A DNA stretch of 64,000 nt from Kalmusia sp. IMI 367209 (Eukaryota > Ascomycota > Dothideomycetes > Pleosporales > Didymosphaeriaceae): positions 868,001-932,000 of the forward strand of contig JAPEUQ010000017.1 in NCBI GenBank assembly GCA_027946365.1. Reading direction: 5' to 3'. The notes beneath the pieces were generated by a model. The model saw only the letters and a program-made list of their open reading frames with translations, was not told the DNA's origin and searched no databases. Positions 11,126-24,400 of the stretch are shown piece by piece. Position 1 is the first letter of the stretch. Every line of letters starts with the position of its first letter. Position numbers and translations under genes: made by a program.

Positions 11126-12067
11126 GATTATGTAACTATTGGGAAGAGCGAAGAAGTGTTTAGGGGAAGGCAGACGGCCGCTTTATAAGGCCATGTGAGA
11201 GTGTCAGCGCTGATGGCTCTCAGCTTCTACCAGGACATCGCATGTGAGCAGGCAAAAGAAGGCTGAAACAAGCCTTTGGAATGCGGATTACAGGATAAAC
11301 CTATTCGATAGACTGGCCAGCTATGAGAATGGCCATACGTTTGATATAGTACTGTATATGCAAATTCGAAGCTATTGAGCACCGACATAAGACATGGGGC
11401 AGCTGCTATCTAGGCCACAGTGATGGCAATTTGACATACCCCTGTTTTGCGGCTGTGTTGATGAGGTGTGGTTACACAAAGGGTTCGCTAAAGTGTACAT
11501 GTGGTCGGATGTACACTCACACTTACAACACTTTCAACACTGAGGTACTAATATTATATTTCGAGAGGAGCGGAATAGAGCTGGAGACATGTTGAAATGC
11601 GACTTCCATATTGACGCGGGGCATGCTCTGGATGACCTGGTCGCGTGACTAAACCTTGGAGGTCTTAGTGTTGGACTTATAACAGCTGCAGGGTCCAAAT
11701 CGGTCAGGTGCATCACACGTCACACTGCGGCTGACCAAGAAGCAACATTTGAATAGACGCACTAGACACTCGTATACACACAATCATATTATCCAAGCAT
11801 GGTTACCAATGTTCATATTACACGACCGCTGTCGTTCATCATAGATGCTAGAAGCACACTACTAAATGGAGTGCATGATTAACCAGCCCGTCTTCAAATA
11901 GTCCATTTCCCCTGGTAAGTCTACATTATTATCATTATTCTTATTTTAACTCTATTGTAAGATGCAGTAGAGAAATACGCGAAGACACACAGCGCTCATA
12001 CATACTCTGTGCCCGTGCCACAGAATAAGATTCGGTATTTGTTCCAATAGTCCTCACTGCCCACTGT
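11126..12067. other. intergenic, no gene seen
   Basis: About 940 bp between the start of the lipase-like gene and the stop of the HET gene. The part next to 11126 is the lipase-like gene's promoter. No convincing open frame, repeat or RNA gene is seen. Confidence 0.45.
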
Positions 12068-14240
12068 CTATATAACTGTGATTGTGCAGTCCTCATTCTT
12101 CTGATAAGCCCGGAGCTGCTGCATGAAGTGTTCGTATTTGATTTCTTCGCCACTCGTTTTCGATGCCGTTGCAATGCCCACTCTTCTATACAAACGGCGG
12201 TCGGCCCCAGGCTGCCTATGCAATAAAAGACACTTTACGCCAGCCACCTGAACGGTACTCCGAAGATCAATCTCCAAAGTATAAAATAGTATCGGTACGA
12301 TGATGACAGTGTCAAGAAAAGTCTTTATCTTCTTCTCAACTACGTCATTGTCTTTGGTATGCTCCCACACATCCACATGGTACCATTGATCTGGTTCCAA
12401 GTAAAGCGTAAATCCATTATCGTTGCTCCCCCTAAGCCTTGCACCACCATTCATGAGCAACTCTTTGCAATCGGCAATGGTACCCCGTAGGCACATGCCG
12501 TGGAGTCGCAGTCCGGTCGTCCCTTGCAAGTTTATGAGGTTGATTTCACAAACATACAGCACCTGATCTATCGCAGAGCCCCAATGGCTCATGTGCCAAC
12601 TAATCGGCTTGTGGAGTGCCGCCCAAGACCAACTTGGTGCGTCTTGCCACGCTGGCGTCAATACAGAGTCGAAGCCTCCACTTTGTGAGAATAGGATTTC
12701 TCGATGAATATTTCTTCTCCATAATCCGTATGTGTACTCATCTTTTAGGTTGTTTCTAAATGCAGCGGCGATCCCAGCTAAGGCGGGCAGGCGGTCTGAC
12801 ATATACGTCAGGTGGCGATACGAATAATTACTAACGATGCCGACCCAAATTCTGTAAGAACTTATCTGAATATCGTCAGTCTCCTTCGACGAATGTCAAC
12901 TGAATAACCAGAACTCAAATGTGTACCTCGTCTGGAAGCACATCGCTTATCTTGAACTGCCAGATCTCACTGTCGCGATCTTCGAAGTCATCTTCCAAGG
13001 GGCTCCGTAGCCAGCCATGTGGCCATACTTCGTTTGCAACAGTTTGTTTACATTCCCAGAAGACTTGATCTTCACCAAAGTGTAAAGCTCGCGGTGCCTA
13101 TCCAAATATCCTTAATTCATAAGCATCCACAATTTGCAGAGATAGACCTACGAGTAATTGTTCTTGTAAGGTCCAACCTCGACGAAATAATGGGCCGCCT
13201 TTGATTTCATCCCATGGATCTGACCGCACCAAGTAGTATGTACTTTCGTCACTGTTTTGAACCGCGCTTTCCGGTGAGATTTGTTTCTCCACCTGGGCAA
13301 AAACAGGGACAGGGTTAATAGTCCGCTTGTTTGGTATAAATCCCACTTTGCCACCCGCAAAACCTGAAGCTGAAATATTGCAGCTTGCATTCCTGTACAC
13401 CTTATGCATGAGAACAGATTCCCGTTTCCAGTCATCGGCATCATCCTGGACAATACAGAGAGAGTCGATCCAGACGTATTGAAATCCTAGGTTTATGGTA
13501 GCGAATAGAGCATCTTGGAACGTCCTGGACAGCTTTTCGACGGGAAGCGACCGCTCAAATTGGTGAACATTGTTACGGGTTGTAGTAAGAAATTTGACTG
13601 TTCCCCAGCAATGAGAAAGACTAAGGTATGGTGTTTCCACCGGCAAGGCATCGCCACGGCAGATGTTGGCCATTGGGGAAGCGCCCGCGTCATTTTGATA
13701 AACATGTACGAGTCTTGTTGGTAGCTTCCTATCATTTGCCGGTACCATACATTCGGGATGGCTCATGAGACATTCATCGATCCATCGCCGAGCTAGAGAA
13801 AATGTCTCACTTGACCTCATAGACGGCTCTAGTGTGGCTCGAACGGATGTCAAGAATCCACCTAACGTTGTCAACAATACGAGCTAGTCTTGTGTGAATA
13901 ACTCACCTCTTGAATTCGTTGGAAAGGCGCAGAATTTCAGTATCGGACGATGGAAATCGTTGCTTTCCGTTTCATAAACCCTGATGAAGAGCTTCCATAT
14001 GCTCTCTGCCATGAATGCCTCGTACTTCGTATGATGAACAGGACGGTATGCGCAATATCCATTGTTGTCATTCCAACGATACTGTCTCCAAGTCCATGCG
14101 CAAACATAGCAGCCCTTCTCAGCTGCTTGGATAAAAGCTGCACCATCGACATAATGCTCGCTCTTTGCCTCCATGCTCGTTCTTCCCAGCTCAGATACAC
14201 ATATCGCTTGGCACCGGGCACAGAGACGATCCTCCGACAT
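12068..14240 (-). CDS. HET-domain (heterokaryon incompatibility-type) protein
   Basis: Four exons on the minus strand (14240-13907, 13861-13152, 13097-12927, 12865-12068) encode 670 residues. The HET domain covers about residues 175-345: YLSLSHCWG, then YVWIDSLCIVQDDADDWKRE, VYRNASCNISASG and RRGWTLQE. After the third exon the usual family continuation is present (APRALHFGEDQVFWEC), and later LPALAGIAAAFR and APSWSWAAL. HET proteins trigger cell death when genetically different hyphae fuse; most family members have no known partner. The N-terminus has a cysteine-rich pattern (LCARCQAICV ... KGCYVCAW). The introns are 45, 54 and 61 nt, GT-AG, and no stops interrupt the exons. A likely lineage-variable gene. 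Confidence 0.88.
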
Positions 14241-14906
14241 TAGGGCGAAAAATAGGTCTTGGTGGGAACGGAATATGAACGAACGCCTGTAGGCTCGCTG
14301 AATGGGCCAACCGACACCCAGATGAAGAATGTATTACCAGGCAGCAGTCCCCCACCCCACCAAAATTGAGTGCTACTTAGGTGCAAGTGCAGAAATTGAT
14401 GCATGCCGTGATTGGTTGCTTATCTTCTAGATAACTTGGGGGCCGAACAACATCACCACACATCATAAGGCATACTTTGGGTATTGTATCAGATTTCTTC
14501 ATGCTGATCCTGATGCGAGTTGACTCGGTATGTCGTCGCTATATAATATATCATCAGCAAAGGATCAAATAGCCTAAAAGGCAGTGCATTAGAGCGTAGT
14601 GGTTATGTAGATTATCTCTTTCCAAGTTTTATCCGCCCTAAAGATTTGTATACCCCAATTCTTTCTTTTCAACAGTTGGTCTACGTAGGCTTAATTTTTA
14701 TAAGAGGAAACTAGCTACATTCAGAAACGGTGGTTGCTATTGAGTTGGGCAGATAATGAACTATCCATTCAGTTTGTATTGGTCACAACGTTTCCTATAA
14801 TGAAATTGCCAAACAATTGATTCCACGGTGTTCTGATCTAGACACAATTTGAATAACAACGTTGCACAAACTAAGTTAAATAACATATTTACCCTCCACA
14901 TTTTCT
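14241..14906. other. intergenic, no gene seen
   Basis: About 670 bp, mostly AT-rich, between the HET gene start and the acyltransferase stop. It should contain the HET gene promoter. No other feature is seen. Confidence 0.45.
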
Positions 14907-16704
14907 TCACATCTTCGCCTTCTCCCTCCCCTCGCCACTCACTTCCAGCAAACCCTCAACAACATCCCTCCACCTCTCCGCCATCTCTGCACTAATCCCG
15001 CTCTGGTCATAACTCACGCCAAAATTTATCCTCCCCTCCGCATTAGAACTACTTCCAATTAAAAACTCCTCGTCCCGCGCCCTAACACCCTGTCTGAAGT
15101 CCATATAGTCGGCTGCAAAATCCTTCTCTCTTTCTCCTTCTTTCACTTCGCTGAGATCGTACCTCCCTGGTGCGAGCCATGTTGCTGTGGACCCAATGGA
15201 TGAGACTCCGCATGTTGCTCTGAACTGGAAGGTAGGGGGTAAGAGCGTGCCTTGAGGATTTACGCCCCATCTTTCGGGCTCAGGGAGTCTCGAGTCTGAG
15301 CGTTCGATTGCACTAAGGTATGCATTTGCGAGGAGACGTGCGGGTGAGTGTGGGTCGAAACTGCCTTGTACACCAACACTCTTGCCTTTTAGGCGTTTCT
15401 GGTACATGCGTAGTTCGCGATTGGCGCGGCTTGCAGTGAGCTTGAAACGTCCTTCGATGGGGAGAGAAGAGGGGAGGTAGGGCATGATGATGCCTTCTGA
15501 GAAGGCAAGCATACAAGAGTCTGCCGGCATTTTGAAGCCGAAGAAGGCGCGGGGGTTTAATGGGAAGGATGCCGCGAATGGAAGTCTCTGGTCATTGGGA
15601 ACCTTGGGGTAACGCTCTTCGTGTATGACCATCATAGCGAGGCCGGCAAGGGCGAAACATCCAGCGCCAATGCTAACATGAATAGAGCGGCAAAGATCCA
15701 TCAATCGCTTTGATACTTGTGGAGAGAGGCTAGCGATGATAGTTCCGGAGTTCATGGGCGGTCTGCTGTTGTCTGAATAATCGAAGATTTTGTCAAAAAG
15801 CGGTGAGAAAGAGACGGCCTCGTTAAGCCTCTGCTCTCGTCTCAGAGGGTTACTGAACGACTGTGGGGTTGTCTTCCTCAAATATCTTAAGACTCTTACA
15901 ATAGCCCAGAACCATCGCTCTCTCGCCTTACTCCCCTGGACCTTGGGATATAAGTCCTCTTGTGCTGGTGGCAACCGTTTCTTCACCTCCTCTTCGTGTC
16001 TATACGTTCCTAATTCATTCGTCAAGTCCTTTTCCGACAAATTAAGTATACGAATAAAACCACTGAACCAATTGAACGCAGATAGTCCGTCGGAGATCTG
16101 ATGTGCCATTACAATTAGGAAGCGGAGTTCGTAGCTCCCGTCCGGCAGATTTATCAGTGGTAGCACATATAGCTTTGACAAACATATTTCTGGGTCAACA
16201 ATGCGTCCTACATTGAAGGCATGCCGATGCATTTCTTTCCCATCGACCTGTCCATAGAAATCTTCGACCCATACAACGCTTTTCATCACATCTTCGAGCA
16301 CATCCTCTTCACTACTATGCAGATCGACAACGAATTTCCGCTGTCCGATCTTCTCATCGTATAGAGTCCGGCTCATCAGCATGACATGATGCAGCCGCAA
16401 GTTCGCCCATGCGAGTGCGATTCGCCTTCTAAGAGTTTCCTTGGAAAGTGTATGCTTAATGCAGACAGTCAAGAAAGCTGTCATATCCGCACGACCACCA
16501 AAGTATCTGCACGCAAATGCCATGTCAGCACACCTAGCGTACACGTTACGCCGGAGTCACTCACCTCCCGTCTGTATCAAAAGACGTCTCAACCAGACCA
16601 ATCCGTCGTTCAAAGCTTTCCTTCTCGCCGCGACGTGCTGTTCTCCATGCATAGTATCCATTTCCATATCTACTAAGCCAGTCTTCCGACATCTGTAATC
16701 CCAT
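14907..16704 (-). CDS. HxxxD-type acyltransferase (trichothecene acetyltransferase-like)
   Basis: Two exons on the minus strand (16704-16565 and 16506-14907) encode 579 residues. The 58-nt intron is GT-AG and joins ETSFDTDGR to YFGGRADMTAF. The catalytic motif HQISDG is at about residues 182-187, preceded by LRFLIVMA. The C-terminal half has NFGVSYDQSGISAEMAERW, comparable to the latch end of condensation-like acyltransferases. The fold belongs with CoA-dependent acyltransferases that include fungal Tri3-type O-acetyltransferases and alcohol acetyltransferases. The substrate is unknown, and no polyketide, terpene or P450 gene lies in this window, so a biosynthetic cluster is not supported. 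The start is uncertain: MGLQMSEDWLSRYGNG at 16704 fits best, but in-frame ATGs also exist at 16692, 16773 and 16869. Confidence 0.8.
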
Positions 16705-17829
16705 TGCGACACGCTTCTGGATATAGGATCTAGTAGACACGGATTGTTGTTGAGGTAGAAATGTACGAGTCATCCTAAAGCTTCGAGGATCTGCGGATCT
16801 AGACTCTAACGGGTATTTTCCCCGAGCACTAACATGGAGCTTGAGGCCTCTAGATGCAAACATAAACACCCCGCGCCTGCTGCCATGGACCGGACAGGCT
16901 TGCTCAAAGTGATTATGTTAAACTTACACATATATCAGGGTCACATTGATTCTTTCTCTTGAAGACAGGCACTCAAAGGCGTCTATGATGTAATCTTTGC
17001 TTTTTACATCTGGTCCTTGACCACATACCCGTAGTGTTAGTACCGACCGTCACATGCCAAACCTCTTGCATCAAACCTCTTGATAAGCAGGAGGCACAAT
17101 CAAAAGGCCAAAGATCACCATAACGTCACCGTTCCATATTCAACCCTCCTCCCCCTATGGAGGAAAAAACATGCCCAAGGGACCTCTTCGAAAATAGACT
17201 CACTGTTTCTGAAGGTTTTGTGTATCTCAGTGTGTAGAATGTAAGGGAGCACATCCATTACTTCTAACTTACTAAGGTAATTGATGAGCTTCTTGGTCAA
17301 GGAAGATAATTGTGCTTTCCCATCTTGTCGTATAATAGCCCGCGATGTAATTCAAGACACATTTTCAGAGTCAACTATAGTCTTTGGTCCATCAGCATAA
17401 GATGTATGTAATATTCAATACGTAGGTGCAGTGATGGTCATCGAATTCAGTCTACCTTTTGTACCACGACGACCCCATTTTGACCAGAGTAGGCGAGGCA
17501 GCTCAATGAATGCAACCAAACCATGGAGTTGCAAACAACAGCTAGTACGCGGCCAGAATGGCAAGGGAATTGCAGATATCGGCATTTGCGCTATCCATTT
17601 TGGGGTATACCCGAGCACGTGAGAACGAGGCATCCGCGGGTCGCGTCTAGCGCACTGCAAACGCCATACACCCAGCACCTATCCCGTTCGGTCACCCCGC
17701 GCCAGCAACTCTGCTTCTCAACCTAACGCCCGCAACTCCCTCACCCCAATCCGCCCTTGCGACCTGAACTTCCCCTGTTGCTTACTCCATGCTGCTTGAT
17801 TAACTAGACAGGTTCAGAACCGACCCAAC
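16705..17829. other. intergenic, divergent promoter region
   Basis: About 1.1 kb between the divergent acyltransferase and CCCH genes. Short open frames occur but none looks coding. It is likely promoter and leader sequence for both genes. Confidence 0.45.
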
Positions 17830-18988
17830 ATGTCGCGACCACCAGGCCCGCCGCCGTACACGGCCGAAGAGATCGCGCTTTTGGACACACCGACGGCGAG
17901 ATTCATTGCGCAAGCGGAGCTGAACAGTACGTAAGAGATGGAAGCTTCGACCGGTCGGCTCATATACACCTTACAGGCTACATCGTTGGCCATAGACTGG
18001 CAGATCTTCGCGAACAAGGTCTTTTGAGCACCCAGCCCACCTACACGCTGACGAATAGTGGCGCGCCTATGAGCCCTCGCCGCGGCTCGAGCCCTTTACT
18101 CAGCGACACACCGCCCGAGCCGGACTTGAATGAAGATTATCAGTCATCTCCAGGTGGTAATACAGCAGGACCTCAACGAAGTGGGCCTCGGAACCGAAGG
18201 GAATTTGGGGGTCATCGACCCTATCCATCATCCCATAATGCGGGATCGAGGTTGGCTGACCGTCCGATGGCCTCAAATGATTCGATATCGGTAGAGTCTA
18301 CCCTATGGCTACCTTGAGGACATTGAATGGCAAATTAACCCTCGACTCACTAGAGGAACAATCGATCTACCAATTCAAAAGCACTATGCCAGAGCTTCAC
18401 CTCTACAGGTATCTTTCACTGAACTTCGCATCCGGTATACTCCCCACCCTTTTTTTGGTGTCTAATCTATTCACAGGAAAATGTTCTCGCGTTAGGTGCC
18501 CGGACTCACACGACGTCGATAAGCTAGCTCTTTGTAAACGATTCCTATACAAGAATGCCTGCACAAAAGGAGCTCTCTGCTCGTTGTCACATCAGGCTAC
18601 GCCCAACAACACGCCGCACTGCCTGTATTTCTTGGAAAACCGATGCACCAATTCCCCTTGCATTTTTCTGCATCTGGACATTGATGTGACTGGATCAGTC
18701 TGCAAATCTTTTGGAAAAATCGGCTATTGCAGTAGCGGAGATGATTGCTCCGATCTGCATGTCTACGAATGCCCTGACTTTGCCAATGACGGGATTTGTG
18801 CAATGGGGCAGCGTTGTCCACTGAAGCATGTTCAACACGCCTCGCGTATGAAGGCAGCTGCAATCTATATATCTGGTCCCGTATCACCACAGAGTTCCGC
18901 GAATACCGAAGATTCTGGGGATATGAGAGAGGGGAACCATTCCATCACTCAGCAACATGACTACGTTGCATTCGGTTCCGAAGACTAG
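17830..18988 (+). CDS. CCCH zinc-finger protein, ZC3H3/Red5 type
   Basis: Four exons (17830-17926, 17977-18290, 18354-18408, 18477-18988) encode 325 residues. Five consecutive CCCH fingers are visible from about residue 150: CQSFTSTGKCSRVRCPDSH, CKRFLYKNACTKGALCSLSH, CLYFLENRCTNSPCIFLH, CKSFGKIGYCSSGDDCSDLH and CPDFANDGICAMGQRCPLKH. The third and fourth exons must be joined to make finger 1, which fixes the intron at 18409-18476. The intron at 18291-18353 removes a frame that would otherwise stop at LWLP. Spacing and order match the ZC3H3 family, whose fission yeast member Red5 works in nuclear RNA elimination and poly(A) RNA handling; that function is inferred. The first 135 residues are Ser/Pro-rich and look disordered. 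Confidence 0.88.
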
Positions 18989-19678
18989 CTGGCCATATGT
19001 ATGTTCACCTGTACTTCCTAAGGTTGTAGGTGCTCACAATCTTTCCTCTTGCGTTTTTTTATCTTCCCGGTTGCGCTCAAGATGCTGTGGGCCACTTTCG
19101 GTCGTTCAAGGTACGATGAAAGAATGGAGACTCGTTGTGAAGCTGAGCCACTTCAGGATACATTATCCGCACGAGATCGGTATCCAAGCTTGTGTACCGC
19201 AGTTGTGTAAGTATTATTGCGTACACCACGCGTGCCGTCGTCATTGGCGTTGGCGATGGATCCGTTGACACTGCGGTGGAGGATTTCCTACGTCCTCATT
19301 ATGATACCCGGTTAAGCTCTCGCAGTCTAGTCTTTCTTGTTCTACAATGCTTGTAGTATTTGACATCTGTGTCTCTAGAGACCACTGACCAGCGCATTGT
19401 ACATCTATGTGGAATTGCGTGGCCAACTCAGACGACGTTGCTGAGCGTTGCGCATGACTAGAACACGAACAATGCGAAATATATCCAAAATTCAGAATTA
19501 TTATGCTATCCAGTGACTGTAAATATACGTTGTGTGAGCATGAAAGGCGCCAATGATGGTCAGAAGCCCGTTTCTCAGCTATTGCTGGAATGGTCGATTT
19601 GATCATGCAAGCGCTGATGTCGGAGGCTGAGGGGCTGCGGCAGTGCTTGGCTTCGAAGCCAGCCGCCCCAAACATTGA
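18989..19678. other. intergenic; may hide the first exon of the Sel1 gene
   Basis: No open frame here is convincing on either strand; the 144-codon minus-strand frame at 19241-19675 looks random. The missing 5' exon of the downstream Sel1-repeat gene probably lies in this stretch. Confidence 0.35.
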
Positions 19679-21401
19679 CGCTGCCTGCTATTTCACGACC
19701 CGCGCCTGTACAGTCATCTCGATGCACTTCAGCACACTCACGAGAAACCTGCGACGATACAGAACCACCCTCAGAATTCAATAGTCTTGGACGAACAACG
19801 CTCACGGTCGTTATCCGTTAATACTACTGATAGAAGTCAGCTGGATTTACTCGACGCGCCTCGTACGAAACCCTTGAAACTACTACCCGCAATGCCACTC
19901 AAAGACCTCCTAAGGAAGAAAGACAAGATCAAGGATGAGGGCGCGGCGGAGCAAGGTCCCACACTATCACCGGATGTTCCAGAATTCCAATTCTACCGCA
20001 CCACGACCTCTACGCGCGAGTCGATCGAGCCGCCTACCTTTCCGGGCGACCCTACGCGTGAGACAGCACCCTTCCTCAGTCCAGAACCACGGGGCATAAA
20101 GGGCAGGTTCAGGCGGCATAGCAATGCAGCCTCCACGTCCCCGGGTGGGCAAGATAATACCAAGAGTGAACATAGGTTGCACTTTGGCAGGAATCGGAGT
20201 GCGTCCTCGGTCAATGTACCGCAGAATCTACCAGAAATCGGTGGCGATGGGGTTGCGAGGAACGAGGAGGATGAGGCCAAATGGGAGAAGAGGGCGACTG
20301 TGTTGGTGGAAGGGAATATGGCATTGAGAAGCGGGGGGACGACGCCGACTATAGAGGTGGAGAATCCCATGAGCTCGAATGGGCAGCAAAGTAGGAGCAG
20401 AAGCCATAGTGTGAGCAATGCTCCAGACGATGTGCGTATTCCGGATGTGAATTATTGCACTGACAAAGGAGGCTGATGTTAGTCGCAGGCGGACATTCAG
20501 GAGGCTATTCGGTTACACGAAGCTGGTAGTGAGTGGATGCAAGAGCGCATGGAAGCATAGGGCGCTAATGTGACTTCAAGATTATGAAGCTTCCACAAAG
20601 CTCTTTGGGAAGTTAGCAGATCCCAATGGCCCAAACAACGCCCTAAGCCAAGTTCTCTATGGCTTGGCTCTACGGTATGCTACACCCGTCGCTGCTCGTG
20701 CAAGCTCATGCCGCATTCGCACCCAAAGTACGCCCTTTTCCTACCCAACTGTCACTCACATGTCGACAGACACGGCTGGGGCTGCGAGCCTAGCATGGAA
20801 CAAGCCGTCCGCTTTCTTTCCATGGCAGCATCCAATAGCGCAGAAGTCGAAAAACTCGCCCTGAATGCCGGAGTCAAGAAAGGAGGCGCCGCAAAAGGCG
20901 AGCTCGTCCTCGCTATCTTCGAACTTGGCAACTGCTTCCGGTATGCCTGGGGCACCAAAGAAGATCCAGTCGCTGCGAAGCAGTATTACGAAACGGCTGC
21001 CAATCTGGGTGACACGGATGCCATGAACGAGGTGGCATGGTGTTATCTCAAAGGCTATGGAACCAAGAAGGATAAGGCAAGTCAATAATTCCTCTCATCT
21101 ATTGTCGCTGTTCTCCGTTGCTAGTGATGTACAACAGCTTGACCGGTTTGTGTCAAAACTATGCACTGCGAACGGTGAGCGCTGATGAGATCGCTACTAT
21201 ACGATCCGCAGCCATCACGCGGAGCATTTTCCAAGACACGAAGACATGGTCTTTCTCTCTCCTTTGCCTCATTTGTTGGGCAGCATTTGCGTATGAACGA
21301 GGCGTGCGGCTGACCGTTGCTGTGCCTCACAGTTCAAAGCGGCACTATTCCTCCGTCGTGCAGAGGAAAAGGGAAGTAAGACATTAGGCAACTCCTGGTA
21401 A
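19679..21401 (+). CDS. Sel1-repeat protein (Nif1-like), 5' end unresolved
   Basis: At least five exons: an open frame from 19679 to 20430 with no ATG near its start, then 20489-20525, 20581-20674, 20770-21076 and 21333-21401. The N-terminal half is Ser/Pro/Arg-rich and disordered, with a conserved-looking patch KLLPAMPLKDLLRKKDK. The C-terminal half is Sel1 repeats: YEASTKLFGKLAD, LSQVLYGLALRHGWGC, FELGNCFRYAWGTKEDP, YYETAANLGDTDAMNEVAWC, then FKAALFLRRAEEKGSKTLGNSW. Sel1 proteins act as scaffolds; fission yeast Nif1 is a mitotic inhibitor with this layout, so the role is inference. The 256-nt last intron (21077-21332) needs a GC donor (AAG then GCAAGT). The gene may end at the TAA at 21399, or splice again there (TG then GTAAGT) to a longer tail. 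The true start codon must be in an upstream exon that I cannot place. Confidence 0.75.
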
Positions 21402-24400
21402 GTCTCGCATTCTATTTTCCATCGTCACGATCTTGCAGCATCGAGATCTGGGGCACCGATCCCTTTTTCCAAGGCACGACGCAAAAGCTCAGGACGAAGC
21501 ATCGCCATCACGTTATCGTATCATTACCACACAAGCCTACACAGCACCGAGACTAGTAGATCAAGCCGTCATCATCACCTCGTACTAGGCCTTCCACTTT
21601 CAATACCATAGCGTTTCAACGCGCATACGCCAAGCCCCGTCCATTGGCCGGCACGCTCCCAAACCTCCTCATCCTTCGCTTAACCGGTACGGTCCTGGCC
21701 GCAGCAGCACAAGTCACACCCCACCACGCGCCTCCCCTCTCATCACATTACCCGTCTTCTAGCGGCGCCTACCTGTCATCCACCTCCGTTTCCACGCTGC
21801 TGGGCCCGCGCCATCGTGTTGAGCGCATACACGTGGCGGGCTGTCGCTGGCTTCGGCTCGAGCGGGCAATAAGCGGGTGCGTTGGTTGAGAGGTGGTTGA
21901 GGAGTGGTTTAGTGGTGACGGGTGTGGTGTGTAGGTGTAGGTGTGGGTGTGTGCTGTTTTATTGATGCGGTTGATGGCGTTCCGGACGGGCAGGTCGTGT
22001 GCGGCATAGGACGAGATGAGACGAGACGATGCTACCTACCGCACTGTGAATGGAGAGCAGAGGCGCCATCGAGCGAGTCAGCGCAGAGGTACAGTGCACG
22101 TGCTAACTGCTCACAATAGGATCTGGAAAGAAAAGTACAACCCGAAATAAGCGGCGGTGCGATTGCGCTTCCCAACGCGGTTGGCAGGAGTAGCTTTTCC
22201 GTAAACTTACCGTCACCTCATCTGACTATTTTCATAAAGCCGGAATCGGATAGTCTTGCTTATTGCGGTTCGGCATATGCAATTGTAACATCCATCATCA
22301 CCGTCACCGTTCCGTTTCTCGCTTTCGGGTGAGACATTCACTTTCGTGTATGCTTTGACCTGGTTCAGATCAACTCGGCTACCGCTCAGGCCATGTCATC
22401 TGTCTTGTTCTCGGCGTTCAGCCCTGGATACGGAAGCTTAGTCTTTTGTCGTGTGGGGTGTGGCTTGCTGCTTGTCTATTCTGCTATTTGCCTAATCGTT
22501 GCTTACTATCCCACCAATTTGCGGGGAAGCCTTGCGTGATGTGGTACGATAACGGCGTGTCTGTGCTGTCTTCGTGTCAATCCAGCACGACACTCTGAAT
22601 TAACTAGAGGAGCAGAGTCAATGGACCCTGCCCCCTCTGCATCATCGGGGGACTGTCTAAGCATGCGGAACCTAAGGTCCTACCCCCGAGTGCAGCATCG
22701 TCCTATACTAGGGGTTGTGTGGGTCATGGGGGAGCGGTGCTCAGCCTACTGCAGTGGTGGGCTCTCATATTCACAAACGTAGCCTATCGGATGGATACAC
22801 CAAAAACCGTTTATTCGATAAATGACCATTGTGATTTACAATGTAGCGCTATCGAAACGGTGATCTTGTTTCAAATTGTTGGAGATCAAAATACCGAGGC
22901 CTTGGAGGAGAAACATGCATTTCGGGTGCTTGTAGAGACTATGACGATGTCCACGCTTCTAGACCAGCCATCGCATGAACGAAGATGCGATCCCGTGGGG
23001 GCTGGATAATCGTGTTCAACGCAGTAGTATATTGGAAATGACGAGCATGATCCCTCCGGCTCAGGTCAAACAACAGAGCAGCATGCCATGGATCCCCTCG
23101 CTGTTAGACCCGTCGAGACAACGCAGATCGCGTGGGGAAAAAAACTTCATCCTGAAGCGATGCGCGTCTCCCGCTGTTGCAGTAGCTGTAGCTCTCTACC
23201 ACTACTAGGAGTCCAAGTCGACGCGTGGAGTGCATGCAGCCAGCATAGCCCACATCAGGAGGCCCGCCATGGTGCTGCACTGCACTGCACTGCCTCGCAT
23301 CAACCTGTAGACCCCTCTGAAAGCGGACCTGTGTGCAGACGCAGGTGCAGAAAGAAGCCGTCTGTGACCTCCAGTCAGCCATGTACAAGGCGCGTGTGGC
23401 TCCTTGGTAGAGACTCCGCATACGAGTCGGAAGCCCAGCCGTCGGAGCAGAGCACATATCGTGCTGGGCGCGTTTCATTGCCCTAGCAACTGCGTGGGAT
23501 TCAATGGATCTGGATCGGAGTCTAGACGGCCATCACGTCGCAGTGGCAAGTGAATGGAAGCGAGAGTCGGATAAAGCGCAAACGCTGATTGATTGTACGG
23601 CAAGCCAGTGGCAGCGACACCCCGCTCATGAAAGCCTACTACCATGACCGACGCTATCAAAATGCGAAATGAGAGCTGGATAGCTGGAACGCGCAGCAAA
23701 CGCCATCGAGATATCGCCCCCTACAGTCATAGCCTGCCTATTGCAGGCCCATCGTCATTAGAGGTAGTACGGTCGTGAAGTCGTCTCTTTCTCATGAAAA
23801 GGCAGCAAACGTTTGCGTAGCCTAGATAAACCAAATACTATTTGCAATTGATCGAACTCTTTCTGTCTCTTCTCCAAATCCACAAGTCCTCCACAAAGTT
23901 CCGAAGCTAGCTAATAACGACTTAGAAAATAAACGCTCCCAGAAACAAGCTATCTTCATTTCGTGCTTTCGTTGCCAATCATTTACAAAATGGCTAGGGT
24001 GCCTATGTGGCTGGTGACTGTCGTAGCATACATGATTCTCTTCTCTCATTTAGTCATATGGACATAAGAAAAGGCCAAAAAGAACACGCTCGCTCCGCTC
24101 TGCAGTGACAAATTCCAAAAAAGAAAAACAAAGCGAAAACAAAGATACAAATCCCAAATGTGCCAAATTCGCTTGCTCGCTTGCTAATGCTCAGATAAGA
24201 AACAAAACAATCCATATAAGGTCGCTAGCTGTCAAAGTGACGGTGCAGCGCTAGTAGAAGAGAAAATGTGTAGTGGATGCGTCGATGGAAGAGCGTACCA
24301 CTTGTAGAAGAGGATTCCACCCATGTGTATGCTGGAAAGCAAAGGATGCGTAAAAGGTCGACGTTGCCGTCCGAGAAGTGTTCAATGCCAGCTGGCGTAA

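Noticed and set aside
18305..18476. Long frame starting MATLRTLNGK, upstream of the CCCH fingers
   Set aside because: This frame reads through two introns. Only splicing 18290 to 18354 and 18408 to 18477 creates the first complete CCCH finger.
12068..21401. Secondary-metabolite cluster around the acyltransferase
   Set aside because: No synthase, P450, transporter or cluster regulator lies nearby; the neighbours are a HET protein, a CCCH protein and a Sel1-repeat protein.
21920..21960. GT-rich run resembling a telomeric repeat
   Set aside because: The units are irregular (GTGTAGGTGTGG) and are not TTAGGG, so this is not an internal telomere.
21644..22119. Plus-strand ORFs of 81 and 65 codons
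   Set aside because: No domain, no splice partners, and no match in composition to the confirmed genes.
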